A stretch of DNA of 64,000 nt from Mycobacterium sp. ACS4054 (GTDB lineage: Bacteria; Actinomycetota; Actinomycetes; Mycobacteriales; Mycobacteriaceae): NCBI RefSeq assembly GCF_001667275.1, contig NZ_LZHV01000058.1:1-64000 (forward strand), written 5' to 3'. Positions 52,924 through 62,253 of this stretch are shown here, in pieces. Positions within the stretch are counted from its first letter, which is position 1; every line of letters begins with the position of its first letter. The position numbers were made by a program, and so were the translations under genes. A model generated the notes under the pieces. That model searched no databases. It saw only the letters and a list, made by a program, of their open reading frames with translations, and was not told the DNA's origin.

Positions 52924-53531
52924 TGGCCGAGCAGACCCGGGTGCACGTGGTGCGCCACGGCGAGGTGTACAACCCCAGCGGCGTCCTCTACGGCCGGCTG
53001 CCCGGGTTCCACCTGTCCGACAAGGGCAAAGCGCAGGCGGCCGCGGTCGCCGACGCGCTGGCCGGCCGCGACGTCGCCGCCGTGATCGCCTCCCCGCTGC
53101 AACGCGCCCAGGAAACCGCCGAGCCCATCGCCGCCAAGCACGGCGTCGCCATCGACACCGATCCCGATCTCATCGAGTCCGCGAACTTCTTCGAGGGCCG
53201 CCGCGTCGGCCCGGGCGACGGCGCCTGGCGCGACCCGCGGTTCTGGTGGCAGCTGCGCAACCCGTTCCGGCCGTCGTGGGGCGAGCCCTACACGGAGATC
53301 GCCGCGCGCATGACGACCGCGGCGGACAAGGCGCGCGCCCGCGCCGCCGGCCGCGAGGTGGTGTGCGTCAGCCATCAACTGCCGGTGTGGACGCTGCGGC
53401 TGCACGTGACCGGCCAGCGGCTCTGGCACGACCCGCGGCGGCGGCAGTGCGGGCTGTGCTCGATCACCACGCTGGTGTACGAGGGCGACCGGCTGGTCGA
53501 CGTCGAATACCAGGAACCGGCGGGCTCGTAA
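52923..53531 (+). CDS. Histidine phosphatase family protein, Rv0525-like
   Basis: 202 residues, the same length as M. tuberculosis Rv0525. RHGE signature HVVRHGEVYNPSG, with a second histidine in VCVSHQLPVW and ASPLQRAQETAEPIA in the middle. Lacks the mutase loop, so it is a phosphatase-type member; substrate unknown. Overlaps hemL by one base and the thioredoxin lipoprotein gene follows after 2 nt; the position at the head of the cytochrome maturation genes is conserved in mycobacteria. Confidence 0.9.
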   Translation: MAEQTRVHVVRHGEVYNPSGVLYGRLPGFHLSDKGKAQAAAVADALAGRDVAAVIASPLQRAQETAEPIAAKHGVAIDTDPDLIESANFFEGRRVGPGDGAWRDPRFWWQLRNPFRPSWGEPYTEIAARMTTAADKARARAAGREVVCVSHQLPVWTLRLHVTGQRLWHDPRRRQCGLCSITTLVYEGDRLVDVEYQEPAGS

Positions 53532-53533
53532 TC

Positions 53534-54121
53534 ATGCGGCGGCTGGCGGTGGCCGGGGCGGTGGTGGCCCTGGTGGCGGGCTGCTCTTCCGGTCACGACG
53601 CGGTGGCCCAGGGCGGCACCTTCGAATTCGTCTCCCCGGGCGGGAAGACCGACATCTACTACAACCCGCCGTCCGCGCGCGGCCGCCCCGGCCCGCTGTC
53701 GGGGCCCGACCTGGCCGACCCCGCCCACCCGTTGTCCCTGGACGACCCGATCTTCGCCGGCCGGGTCGTCGTCATCAACGTCTGGGGGCAGTGGTGCGGG
53801 CCGTGCCGGGCCGAGGTCGCCCAGCTGCAACAGGTGTACGACGCCACCCGCGACACCGGGGTGTCGTTCCTGGGCATCGATGTGCGCGACGGTAACCGGC
53901 AGGCGGCGCTCGACTTCGTCAACGACCGCCACGTGACCTACCCCTCGATCTACGACCCGGCGATGCGCACCCTGATCGCGTTCGGCGGCAAATACCCGAC
54001 CACCGTCATCCCGTCCACGCTGGTGCTGGACCGTCAGCACCGGGTCGCGGCGGTGTTCCTGCGCGAACTGCTGGCCGCCGACCTGCAGCCCGTCGTCCAG
54101 AAGCTGGCCCAAGAGCGATGA
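53534..54121 (+). CDS. Thioredoxin-like lipoprotein (ResA/CcsX-type), Rv0526-like
   Basis: 195 residues from ATG 53534. Signal peptide with lipobox VALVAGC (Cys17), so it faces outward and is lipid-anchored. Thioredoxin fold with active site NVWGQWCGPCRAEV (Cys88, Cys91), GIDVRDGNRQAALDFV and cis-Pro in IPSTLVLD. It should reduce apocytochrome c haem-binding cysteines using electrons passed on by CcdA, coded next and overlapping by ATGA. Confidence 0.92.
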   Translation: MRRLAVAGAVVALVAGCSSGHDAVAQGGTFEFVSPGGKTDIYYNPPSARGRPGPLSGPDLADPAHPLSLDDPIFAGRVVVINVWGQWCGPCRAEVAQLQQVYDATRDTGVSFLGIDVRDGNRQAALDFVNDRHVTYPSIYDPAMRTLIAFGGKYPTTVIPSTLVLDRQHRVAAVFLRELLAADLQPVVQKLAQER

Positions 54122-54897
54122 CCGGCTTCACCCAGATCGCCGCCGCCGGGCCGCTCCTGGTGGCGCTCGGCGTCTGCCTGCTGGCGGGGCTGGTGTCGTT
54201 CGCCTCGCCGTGCGTGGTGCCGCTGGTGCCCGGCTATCTGTCCTACCTGGCGGCCGTCGTCGGGGTGGACGAGCAGCCGCCGCCCGGCGCCGTCAAGGCC
54301 CCACCATCGGCGCGGTGGCGGGTCGCGGGCTCGGCGGCGCTGTTCGTCGCGGGCTTCACCGCGGTGTTCGTGCTGGGCACCGTCGCCGTCCTGGGCATGA
54401 CCACCACGCTGATCACCAACCAGCTGCTGCTGCAGCGGGTCGGCGGCGTGCTGACGATCGTCATGGGGCTGGTGTTCGTCGGCCTCATCCCCGCCCTGCA
54501 ACGCCAGGCCCGGTTCAGCCCGCGGCAGGTGACGACCGTCGCCGGGGCGCCGCTGCTGGGCGCGGTGTTCGCGCTGGGCTGGACGCCGTGCCTGGGGCCC
54601 ACGCTGGCCGGCGTGATCACGGTGGCCTCGGCCACCGACGGCGCGAGCGTGGCCCGCGGGATCGTGCTGGTGATCGCGTACTGCCTGGGCCTGGGCATCC
54701 CGTTCGTGCTGCTGGCCTTCGGCTCGGCGGGCGCGGTGGGGGCGCTGGGCTGGTTGCGCCGCCACACCCGGGCCATCCAGGTCTTCGGCGGCGCGCTGCT
54801 GATCGCCGTCGGCGCCCTGCTGGTCACCGGGGTGTGGAACGACTTCGTCTCCTGGCTGCGCGACGCGTTCGTGTCCGACGTGAGGCTGCCGATTTGA
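54118..54897 (+). CDS. ccdA: Cytochrome c biogenesis protein CcdA
   Basis: 259 residues, six membrane helices. Redox cysteines in SFASPCVVPLVPGYLS and ALGWTPCLGPTL. Carries electrons from cytoplasmic thioredoxin across the membrane to the ResA-like lipoprotein. ATGA overlap upstream, TTGA overlap downstream with resB. Confidence 0.94.
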   Translation: MTGFTQIAAAGPLLVALGVCLLAGLVSFASPCVVPLVPGYLSYLAAVVGVDEQPPPGAVKAPPSARWRVAGSAALFVAGFTAVFVLGTVAVLGMTTTLITNQLLLQRVGGVLTIVMGLVFVGLIPALQRQARFSPRQVTTVAGAPLLGAVFALGWTPCLGPTLAGVITVASATDGASVARGIVLVIAYCLGLGIPFVLLAFGSAGAVGALGWLRRHTRAIQVFGGALLIAVGALLVTGVWNDFVSWLRDAFVSDVRLPI

Positions 54898-56534
54898 GCC
54901 GGGCAATCGCTGGCCTCGTTTCCAAGGGACGCAACACCTGGCGCGCGTTGACGTCCATGGGCACCGCGCTGGTGCTGCTGTTCCTGCTGGCGCTCGGCGC
55001 GATACCCGGGGCGCTGCTGCCGCAGCGCAGCCTCAACGCCGGCAAGGTCGACGACTACCTCAAGGCGCACCCCGTGATCGGGCCGTGGCTGGATCGGCTG
55101 CAGGCATTCAGCGTGTTCTCCAGCTTCTGGTTCACCGCCATCTACGTCCTGCTGTTCGTCTCGCTGGTCGGCTGCCTGACCCCGCGGATGATCGAGCACG
55201 CCCGCAGCCTGCGCGCCACCCCGGTGCCCGCCCCGCGCAACCTGGCCCGGCTGCCCAAGCACGCCGGCGCCGAGCTCTCCGCCGACGCCGCGGACCTCAA
55301 CGCCCTGGCCAACAGGATCACCCGACGGCTGCGCGGCTGGCGCACGGCCATCCGGCACGAAGGCGAAGTCGTCGAGGTGTCCGCCGAGAGGGGCTACCTG
55401 CGCGAGTTCGGCAACATCGTCTTCCACTTCTCGTTGCTGGGCCTGCTGGTCGCGGTGGCCGTCGGCAAGCTGTTCGGCTACGAGGGCAACGTCATCGTCA
55501 TCGCCGACTCCGGCCCGGGCTTCTGCTCGGCCTCGCCGGCCGCGTTCGACTCCTTCCGCGCCGGTAACACCGTCGACGGCACATCGCTGAACCCGATCTG
55601 CATCCGGGTCAACGACTTTCAGGCGCACTACCTGCCGTCGGGGCAGGCCACCTCGTTCGCCGCCGACATCGACTACCAGGCCGGCCGCGATGTGGCGGCC
55701 AACAACTGGCGGCCCTACCTGCTGGAGGTCAACCACCCGCTGCGGGTCGGCGGCGACCGGGTGTACCTGCAGGGCCACGGGTACGCGCCGACCTTCACCG
55801 TGCGGTTCCCGGACGGGCAGACGCGCACGTCGACCGTGCAATGGCGGCCCGACAATCCGCAGACCCTGCTCTCGTCCGGGGTGGCGCGCATCGACCCGCC
55901 CGCCGGCACCTACCCCAACGCCGCCGAGCGCCGCCAGCACGAGATCGCGATCCAGGGCCTGCTGGCGCCCACCGAGCAGCTGGACGGCACGCTGTTGTCG
56001 TCGAGTTTCCCGGCCCTCAACGCCCCGGCGGTGGCCGTCGACATCTACCGCGGGGACACCGGCCTGGACACCGGGCGGCCCCAATCGCTGTTCACGCTCG
56101 ATCCGCGGCTGATCCAGCAGGGCCGGCTGACCAAGGAGAAGCGCGTCAACCTGCGGGCCGGCCAGGAGGTGCGGATCGATCAAGGCCCGGCCGCCGGCAC
56201 CGTCGTCCGCTTCGACGGCGCCGTGCCGTTCGTCAACCTGCAGGTCTCCCACGACCCCGGGCAGGCCTGGGTGCTGGTCTTCGCCATCACCATGATGGCC
56301 GGCCTGCTGGTGTCGCTGCTGGTGCGCCGCCGCCGGGTGTGGGCCAGGCTCACCCCCGGGGCCGGTACGGTGAACGTCGAACTGGGCGGGCTGGCGCGCA
56401 CCGACAACTCCGGGTGGGGCGACGAGTTCGAGCGGTTGACCGAGCGGGTGCTGACCGGTCTGGGCGAGCCCGATGTGGCGCCGTCAGCCAAGCCCCCCGC
56501 GTCCAGAAGGAGTTCTCAGGTGGACGTCAAATGA
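54894..56534 (+). CDS. resB: Cytochrome c synthase subunit ResB (CcsB/Ccs1-type)
   Basis: 546 residues from TTG 54894, overlapping the ccdA stop (TTGA). Three N-terminal membrane helices (ALVLLFLLALGAIPGALLPQR, SSFWFTAIYVLLFVSLVGC, IVFHFSLLGLLVAVAVG), a large extracytoplasmic domain (about 195-450) and a last helix (AWVLVFAITMMAGLLVSLLV), then a cytoplasmic tail. With ResC it holds and attaches haem to apocytochrome c. The whole sequence matches M. tuberculosis Rv0528. TTG is the only plausible start near the homologous N-terminus. Confidence 0.92.
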   Translation: MSRAIAGLVSKGRNTWRALTSMGTALVLLFLLALGAIPGALLPQRSLNAGKVDDYLKAHPVIGPWLDRLQAFSVFSSFWFTAIYVLLFVSLVGCLTPRMIEHARSLRATPVPAPRNLARLPKHAGAELSADAADLNALANRITRRLRGWRTAIRHEGEVVEVSAERGYLREFGNIVFHFSLLGLLVAVAVGKLFGYEGNVIVIADSGPGFCSASPAAFDSFRAGNTVDGTSLNPICIRVNDFQAHYLPSGQATSFAADIDYQAGRDVAANNWRPYLLEVNHPLRVGGDRVYLQGHGYAPTFTVRFPDGQTRTSTVQWRPDNPQTLLSSGVARIDPPAGTYPNAAERRQHEIAIQGLLAPTEQLDGTLLSSSFPALNAPAVAVDIYRGDTGLDTGRPQSLFTLDPRLIQQGRLTKEKRVNLRAGQEVRIDQGPAAGTVVRFDGAVPFVNLQVSHDPGQAWVLVFAITMMAGLLVSLLVRRRRVWARLTPGAGTVNVELGGLARTDNSGWGDEFERLTERVLTGLGEPDVAPSAKPPASRRSSQVDVK

Positions 56535-57508
56535 ACACGCTGCACGTCAACATCGCGCTGGCGCGCTACTCCGACTGGGCGTTCACCTCGGCCGTGGTGG
56601 CCCTCGTCATCGCGCTGCTGCTGCTGGCCTACGAGCTGGCGTACGCCGGCGGCCGCCGGGTCGACCGGCGCGAGCGCGTCCACGCCGGCGCGGTCGCCTC
56701 GGACAGCGTCACCCCCGGCATCGTCGAGGAGGCGCCCCGGCGTCCGTTGGACGAACGCGTCGGGCGGGCCGGGTTGGCCGTCGTCTACCTCGGCATCGGG
56801 CTGCTGTTGGCCTGCATCGTGCTGCGCGGCCTGGCCACACTGCGCGTGCCGTGGGGCAACATGTACGAGTTCATCAACCTGACCTGCATGTGCGGGCTGC
56901 TCGCCGGGGCTTTCGTGTTGCGCCGCCCGCAGTACCGACCGCTGTGGGTCTTCCTGTTGGTGCCGGTGCTGATCCTGCTCACGGTGTCCGGGCGCTGGCT
57001 GTACACCAACGCCGCGCCGGTGATGCCCGCGCTGCAGTCCTACTGGCTGCCCATCCACGTGTCGGTGGTCAGCCTGGGCTCCGGGGTGTTCATGGTCGCC
57101 GGCATCGCCAGCATCCTGTTCCTGTTGCGCACCTCGCGCCTGGGCGAACCGGACGCCGAGGGGACGCTGGCCCGGATCGTGCGGCGCTTCCCCGACGCGC
57201 AGACGCTGGACCGGGTTGCCTACCGGACCACGATCTTCGCCTTCCCGGTGTTCGGTTTCGGCGTCATCTTCGGCGCGATCTGGGCCGAGGAGGCCTGGGG
57301 CCGGTACTGGGGCTGGGATCCCAAGGAGACGGTGTCCTTCATCGCGTGGGTGATCTACGCCGCCTACCTGCACGCCAGGTCGACCGCGGGATGGCGGGAC
57401 AGGAAGGCGGCCTGGATCAACGTCGCGGGGTTCGTGGCCATGGTCTTCAATCTGTTCTTCGTTAACCTGGTGACCGTGGGCCTGCATTCGTATGCGGGCG
57501 TGGGGTGA
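56531..57508 (+). CDS. ccsA: Cytochrome c synthase subunit ResC (CcsA-type)
   Basis: 325 residues from ATG 56531, ATGA overlap with resB. About eight membrane helices. The tryptophan-rich haem-handling motif reads WAEEAWGRYWGWDPKET, and conserved His residues lie in LPIHVSVVSLGSG and YLHARSTAGW. Works with ResB as system II cytochrome c synthase. Confidence 0.94.
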   Translation: MNTLHVNIALARYSDWAFTSAVVALVIALLLLAYELAYAGGRRVDRRERVHAGAVASDSVTPGIVEEAPRRPLDERVGRAGLAVVYLGIGLLLACIVLRGLATLRVPWGNMYEFINLTCMCGLLAGAFVLRRPQYRPLWVFLLVPVLILLTVSGRWLYTNAAPVMPALQSYWLPIHVSVVSLGSGVFMVAGIASILFLLRTSRLGEPDAEGTLARIVRRFPDAQTLDRVAYRTTIFAFPVFGFGVIFGAIWAEEAWGRYWGWDPKETVSFIAWVIYAAYLHARSTAGWRDRKAAWINVAGFVAMVFNLFFVNLVTVGLHSYAGVG

Positions 57509-57548
57509 CCGCCAGCAACCGACCCGAGTGAAACAAGGGGGAGTGCAC

Positions 57549-58841
57549 GTGTCCGACCAACCATCCACGGGCGTGGGGGCGCCCGATCAGCCGACGACGC
57601 AACTGCCCCCACAGGGGACCGAGGGCGCGCCGGCCGGCGCCGACGAGTCAGCGGCCGATGGCGGCGAAGCGCCCACCCGCGCCTTCGCCGGATTCCGCAC
57701 CGAACGCCGGGTCCCCGGTGCCGAGCGCCGCGACGCCCCGCCGCCCGCCGCGCCCAGGCCCGCCGGGATGCCGCCGTGGGACGCCACCCCGGTGACCGGC
57801 ATCCCGCGGGTCGACCCGACGGCGTACGGCGCCTACTACGCCCCGCCCGCCGACGCGCCGCCCACCCAGGTCCCGCCGCGGCCCGAGCCGCTGCCGCACA
57901 CGCCGTACCCGGAGCTGTCCACCGGCATGTTGCTGCGGCCCGTCAAGCCGCCGCCGTCAGAGGGCTGGCGCCGGCTGCTCTACGAACTGTCCGGCCACCT
58001 GATCAACCTCGGGGAGAGCCCGCGAGCCGCCCGCTACAACAACCTGGTGGCACAGGTGAACCGGCCGTTGCGGGGCTGCTACCGGATCGCGATGGTGTCG
58101 CTCAAGGGCGGCGTCGGCAAGACCACGATCGCCGCGACGATGGGCGCCACCTTCGCCACCATCCGCGGCGACCGGGTGGTCGCGGTCGACGCCAACCCCG
58201 ATCGCGGCACGCTGAGCCAGAAGATCCCGCTGGAGACGGCGGCGACGGTGCGCCAGCTGCTGCACGACGCCGGGACCATCGAGCGCTACAGCGACGTCCG
58301 CCGCTACACCTCGAAGGGCCCAAGCGGCCTGGAGGTGCTGGCCTCGGAAACCGACCCCGCCATTTCGGAGGCGTTCAGCGCCGAGGACTACACCCGGGTC
58401 TTGGACATCCTGGAGCGGTTCTACGGCCTGGTGCTCACCGACTGCGGGCCGGGGCTGCTGCACTCGGTGATGGCCTCGGTGCTCGAGAAGGCCGACGTTC
58501 TCGTCGTCGTCAGCTCCGGGTCCATCGACGGGGCCCGCAGCGCGTCGGCGACGCTGGACTGGCTGGACGCGCACGGCCACGAGGAGATGGTCCGCAACTC
58601 GGTCGCGGTCATCAACGCGGTGCGCCCGCGCACTGGCAAGGTCGACATGAACAAGGTGGTCGAGCACTTCTCGCGGCGCTGCCGCGCCGTCCAGGTGGTG
58701 CCGTTCGACCCGCATCTGGAAGAGGGCGCCGAGATCGACCTGGACCGGCTGAAGCGGTCGACCCGCGAGGCGCTCACCGAGCTGGCGGCCATCGTCGCCG
58801 ACGGCTTCCCGGGCGACCAGCGCAACCCCGGGGTCGCGTAG
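57549..58841 (+). CDS. MinD/ParA-like ATPase with Pro-rich N-terminus, Rv0530-like
   Basis: 430 residues from GTG 57549, with AAGGGGGAG upstream. Residues 1-140 are Pro/Ala-rich and disordered. The ATPase part has the deviant Walker A SLKGGVGKTTIAA (Lys191), switch II region LVLTDCGPGLLHS, and a MinD-like body. This design of a Pro-rich tail on a MinD-like ATPase is also found in ESX-linked EspI and in motility regulators; no ESX gene is adjacent here. It may position or regulate an envelope complex. Located just after the cytochrome maturation operon. Confidence 0.88.
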   Translation: MSDQPSTGVGAPDQPTTQLPPQGTEGAPAGADESAADGGEAPTRAFAGFRTERRVPGAERRDAPPPAAPRPAGMPPWDATPVTGIPRVDPTAYGAYYAPPADAPPTQVPPRPEPLPHTPYPELSTGMLLRPVKPPPSEGWRRLLYELSGHLINLGESPRAARYNNLVAQVNRPLRGCYRIAMVSLKGGVGKTTIAATMGATFATIRGDRVVAVDANPDRGTLSQKIPLETAATVRQLLHDAGTIERYSDVRRYTSKGPSGLEVLASETDPAISEAFSAEDYTRVLDILERFYGLVLTDCGPGLLHSVMASVLEKADVLVVVSSGSIDGARSASATLDWLDAHGHEEMVRNSVAVINAVRPRTGKVDMNKVVEHFSRRCRAVQVVPFDPHLEEGAEIDLDRLKRSTREALTELAAIVADGFPGDQRNPGVA

Positions 58842-58849
58842 CGCGAGGG

Positions 58850-59002
58850 CTACTTGTCGCCGTGACCTAACCGCCGCAAGAACTCTGGATCGTCGTCGGG
58901 CCCGATGACGCGCGTCTTCGCCCGATGGGTCTGCGACCGCGCCGTCCGCCAGCCAACGTAGATCAGCGTCCCCAAAATCAGGACGAGCAGCAGGTAGAGC
59001 AC
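58850..59002 (-). CDS. 50-residue small membrane protein, Rv0530A-like
   Basis: Begins MLYLLLVLILGTLIYVGWRT (one membrane helix) and ends in a charged tail with IGPDDDPEFLRRLGHG. GTG start at 59002 with a strong AAGGAGGTG 5 nt upstream. Conserved small protein in mycobacteria, function unknown. It diverges from the DUF4229 gene and converges on the ATPase gene. Confidence 0.78.
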   Translation of the reverse strand: MLYLLLVLILGTLIYVGWRTARSQTHRAKTRVIGPDDDPEFLRRLGHGDK

Positions 59003-59035
59003 TCAACACCTCCTTCGACGAATATACCCGCGCCG

Positions 59036-59041
59036 TAGGCT
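59036..59041 (+). promoter_or_regulatory. Candidate -10 box of the DUF4229 gene
   Basis: TAGGCT ends 7 nt before GTG 59049, consistent with a leaderless transcript. Confidence 0.45.
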
Positions 59042-59048
59042 CTTCCTT

Positions 59049-59414
59049 GTGTCAGAAGGAGCCAACGACAACAACACTGGCGACCCCGGGCACGGGACGC
59101 CGGGCGCCGGGCGTCGGGCGGCCGTTGACGTGTTGCTCTACGCCGCGGCGCGGCTGGTGCTGGCGGTGGTGCTGGCCGCCGCGATCTACGGGGCGGCGTG
59201 GCTGATGGGGGTCAGCCAGTTTCCGATCGTGGTCGCCGCGTTGTTCGCTCTGATCATCGCCATGCCCCTGGGCATCTGGTTGTTCGGGCCGCTGCGCCGG
59301 CGCGCCACCGCGTCGCTGGCGATCGCCGGTGAGCGCCGGCGCCGGGAACGCGCGCAACTGCGGGCGCGGCTGCACGGCGACGGGGACGGCGACGACGGCG
59401 GCGATGACGCGTGA
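59049..59414 (+). CDS. DUF4229 membrane protein, Rv0531-like
   Basis: 121 residues. Two membrane helices (DVLLYAAARLVLAVVLAAAIYG and FPIVVAALFALIIAMPLGIWLF), then a basic stretch and an acidic, Asp/Gly-rich tail. Function unknown. In M. tuberculosis PE_PGRS6 (Rv0532) follows; here only 7 nt separate it from the convergent fabH stop. Confidence 0.83.
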   Translation: MSEGANDNNTGDPGHGTPGAGRRAAVDVLLYAAARLVLAVVLAAAIYGAAWLMGVSQFPIVVAALFALIIAMPLGIWLFGPLRRRATASLAIAGERRRRERAQLRARLHGDGDGDDGGDDA

Positions 59415-59421
59415 GGTCCGG

Positions 59422-60429
59422 TCAGAAGTTGGGCATCCGCACGACCTGGGCGGCGTAGCTGAGGCCGGCGCCGTAACCGATCAGCAGGGCCAGGTCGCCC
59501 GGCTTGGCCGCCCCGGTGGCCAGCAGCTCGGCCATCGCCAGCGGGATGGAAGCCGCCGAGGTGTTCCCGGTGTGTTCGATGTCGTTGGCGACGACGGCGT
59601 CCGGCCGCAAGTCCAGGCTCTTGGCGAGCACCTCGTTGATCCGGCTGTTGGCCTGGTGCGGCACGAACACGTCGATCTCGTCGGGCCGCACACCCGCCGC
59701 GTCCATCGCCTGCCGGCCGACCTTGCCCATCTCGAATGCCGCCCAGCGGAACACCGCGCTGCCCTCCAGCCGCAGGAAGGGGCGGGGGCCCGTGGGCTCG
59801 TCCATGTAGTCGATCCAGTCGATGTCCTGCCGGATCGCGAGGGCCTGTTCGCCGTCACTGCCCCATACGGTCGGGCCGATGCCCTGATCGGGCGTCTCGC
59901 CCACCACCACGCCCGCCGCGCCGTCGGCGAAGATGAAGCAGTTGGTGCGGTCTTGCATGTCGACGGTGGGGGACAGCTTCTCCGAACCGAGGACCAGCAC
60001 CTTCGCGGCGGTCCCGCCGCGGATCATGTCGGCAGCCACACCGAGCGCGTAGCCGAAGCCGGCGCATCCGGCCGAGACGTCGAACGCGGGCACACCAGTG
60101 GCGCCCAGCGCCGCGGCGACCGCCGGGGCGCACGCCGGGGTCTGCAGGAAGTGCGTGCTGGTCGCCACGATCACGCAGTCGATGTCCGACGGCGTCAGCG
60201 CGGCGGTCGCGATCGCCTGCCGCCCCGCCTCGGTGGCCATCGACGCGGCGGATTCGTCGCGCGCGGCGAAGCGCCGCGTCTTGATCCCGGTCCGGGAGAA
60301 GATCCACTCGTCGGACGACTCGATGTTCTCGCATATCTCGTCGTTGGTGACCACCCGCTCGGGGCGGTACGCCCCGACGCTGAGCAATCCGATGTTCTTC
60401 GGTCCACTGGTCGCGGCGATCTGCGTCAT
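59422..60429 (-). CDS. fabH: Beta-ketoacyl-ACP synthase III FabH
   Basis: 335 residues. Condenses long-chain acyl-CoA from FAS-I with malonyl-ACP to feed FAS-II, the link to mycolic acid elongation. Catalytic triad Cys122 ([13 protein letters not shown]), His in [11 protein letters not shown] and Asn in [14 protein letters not shown]. Full length and without the Ala shifts of inactive relatives. A GGGGACA stretch lies just upstream of ATG 60429. Confidence 0.96.
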   Translation of the reverse strand: MTQIAATSGPKNIGLLSVGAYRPERVVTNDEICENIESSDEWIFSRTGIKTRRFAARDESAASMATEAGRQAIATAALTPSDIDCVIVATSTHFLQTPACAPAVAAALGATGVPAFDVSAGCAGFGYALGVAADMIRGGTAAKVLVLGSEKLSPTVDMQDRTNCFIFADGAAGVVVGETPDQGIGPTVWGSDGEQALAIRQDIDWIDYMDEPTGPRPFLRLEGSAVFRWAAFEMGKVGRQAMDAAGVRPDEIDVFVPHQANSRINEVLAKSLDLRPDAVVANDIEHTGNTSAASIPLAMAELLATGAAKPGDLALLIGYGAGLSYAAQVVRMPNF

Positions 60430-60529
60430 TGCTGTCCCCGATCGGTGTTGGCTCGGTGGGCGTCTATGGCCGTCAGTCGCGACGCCGGTCCCTCATTGTT
60501 ATCCCATCGCCCGCCGCGCGCACGGCCGA

Positions 60530-61402
60530 TCAGCCGGCCAGCCCCAAAGCGGCGGCCACCGCGATCGCCCACCCGACCATGGCCAGGCCGGTGTCGCGCA
60601 GGACGGGAATCAGCTCCGGGCCGCCGCGCCCCGAGCGCACCGGCCCGGCCGCGCGCAGCGCCAGCGGCGTGGCCACTAAGCCCACGGCGCACCACGGCGT
60701 CGCGGCCATCAGCACCAGCGTCAGCACGCCCGCGGTCGCCAGCAGCGCCTGGTACAGGACGCGCGTGCGGCCATCGCCCAGCCGCACCGCGAGCGTGATC
60801 TTGCCCGACTGGGCGTCCGTGGGGATGTCGCGCAGGTTGTTGGCCACCAGCACCGCGGACGACAGCGCCCCGATCGCTACCGCCAGCGCCAGCCCCACCC
60901 AGTCGACCCGCAACGCCTGGGTGTACTCGGTGCCGAGCACGGCGACCAGGCCGAAGAACACGAACACGGCGATCTCGCCGAAACCGGCGTAGCCGTAGGG
61001 CTTCGAGCCGCCCGTGTACAGCCAGGCGCCGGCGATGCACACCGCGCCCACGGCGATCAGCCACGGCGCGCTGACGAGCGCGAGGGCCAGGCCGGCGGCC
61101 GCCCCGACGGTCAGGCTCGCCACCGCGGCGGTGAGCACCGCGCGCGGGCTGGCCAGCCGCGAGCCCACCAGGCGCATGGGGCCGGCGCGGTCGTCGTCGG
61201 TGCCGCGAATGCCGTCGGAGTAGTCGTTGGCGTAGTTGACGCCGACGGTCAGCGCCACCGCGACGGCCAGCGCCAGCAGCGCCTTCCACCACACGGCGGA
61301 TCCCAGCCACGCCGCCGCGCCGGTACCCGCCACCACCGGCGCCACCGCGTTGGGGAGCGTCCGCGGCCGCGCGCCGGAGATCCACTGCCCGAAATTGGCC
61401 AC
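60530..61402 (-). CDS. menA: 1,4-dihydroxy-2-naphthoate polyprenyltransferase MenA
   Basis: 290 residues, about nine membrane helices. UbiA-fold Asp motifs [20 protein letters not shown] near residue 57 and [19 protein letters not shown] near 189 bind the Mg-diphosphate of the prenyl donor. It makes demethylmenaquinone, the step before the last in the synthesis of the main mycobacterial quinone. Located 100 nt upstream of fabH on the same strand; diverges from the phosphorylase gene. Confidence 0.95.
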   Translation of the reverse strand: MANFGQWISGARPRTLPNAVAPVVAGTGAAAWLGSAVWWKALLALAVAVALTVGVNYANDYSDGIRGTDDDRAGPMRLVGSRLASPRAVLTAAVASLTVGAAAGLALALVSAPWLIAVGAVCIAGAWLYTGGSKPYGYAGFGEIAVFVFFGLVAVLGTEYTQALRVDWVGLALAVAIGALSSAVLVANNLRDIPTDAQSGKITLAVRLGDGRTRVLYQALLATAGVLTLVLMAATPWCAVGLVATPLALRAAGPVRSGRGGPELIPVLRDTGLAMVGWAIAVAAALGLAG

Positions 61403-61458
61403 GCACGCATCCTGCCAGGAGCCGTGCGCGGGCCCGCACCCGCGATCGGGCCGGGGGC

Positions 61459-62253
61459 ATGCACCACAATGGGCGGATGCTCGGAGTCATCGGCGGCAGC
61501 GGCTTTTACACGTTCTTCGACTCCGGCACCCGCACCATCGAGGTCGACACGCCCTACGGCCCGCCGAGCGCCCCGGTGACGATCGGCGCCGCCGGGGGGC
61601 ACGAGGTCGCATTCCTGCCCCGGCACGGGGCCGGCCACGAGTTCTCGGCGCACACCGTGCCCTACCGCGCCAACATGTGGGCGCTGCGCAAGCTCGGGGT
61701 GCGACGGATATTCGGCCCGTGCGCCGTCGGCAGCCTCAAACCGGAGAACGGTCCCGGCGCCGTCGTGGTGCCCGACCAGCTGGTCGATCGCACCCGAGGC
61801 CGGCCGGACACCTATTTCGACTCCGGCGGCATCCACGTCGACTTCGCCGACCCGTACTGCCCTACGCTGCGCGCCTCCGTCACCGGGCTGCCCGGGGTGG
61901 TCGACGGCGGCACCATGGTGGTGATCCAGGGGCCCCGGTTCTCCACGCGCGCCGAAAGCCAGTGGTTCGCCTCGGCGGGGTTCTCGTTGGTCAACATGAC
62001 CGGCTATCCGGAGGCGGTGCTCGCCCGGGAACTCGAAATGTGCTACGCGTCAATCGCATTGGTCACCGACCTGGACGCCGGTGTCACGGCCGGCGAGGGG
62101 GTGACGATCGCCGAGGTGCTCGCCGAATTCGAGAAGAACATCGGGGGATTCAAGGAGCTGGTGCGCGACGCGATCGGCCGGGTCGACAGCGAACGCAACT
62201 GCACCCACTGCCTGCCGCACACCGGCGTCACCCTGCCCGTCGAGTTGCCATGA
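61459..62253 (+). CDS. S-methyl-5'-thioadenosine / purine nucleoside phosphorylase, Rv0535-like
   Basis: 264 residues, same length as M. tuberculosis Rv0535. MTAP/PNP class II trimeric fold: phosphate block [48 protein letters not shown] and the substrate block [26 protein letters not shown]. The Thr-Gly-Tyr-Pro form and Asp after VT point to MTA or 6-aminopurine substrates. It salvages adenine and methylthioribose-1-phosphate. ATGA overlap with the epimerase gene. Confidence 0.92.
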   Translation: MHHNGRMLGVIGGSGFYTFFDSGTRTIEVDTPYGPPSAPVTIGAAGGHEVAFLPRHGAGHEFSAHTVPYRANMWALRKLGVRRIFGPCAVGSLKPENGPGAVVVPDQLVDRTRGRPDTYFDSGGIHVDFADPYCPTLRASVTGLPGVVDGGTMVVIQGPRFSTRAESQWFASAGFSLVNMTGYPEAVLARELEMCYASIALVTDLDAGVTAGEGVTIAEVLAEFEKNIGGFKELVRDAIGRVDSERNCTHCLPHTGVTLPVELP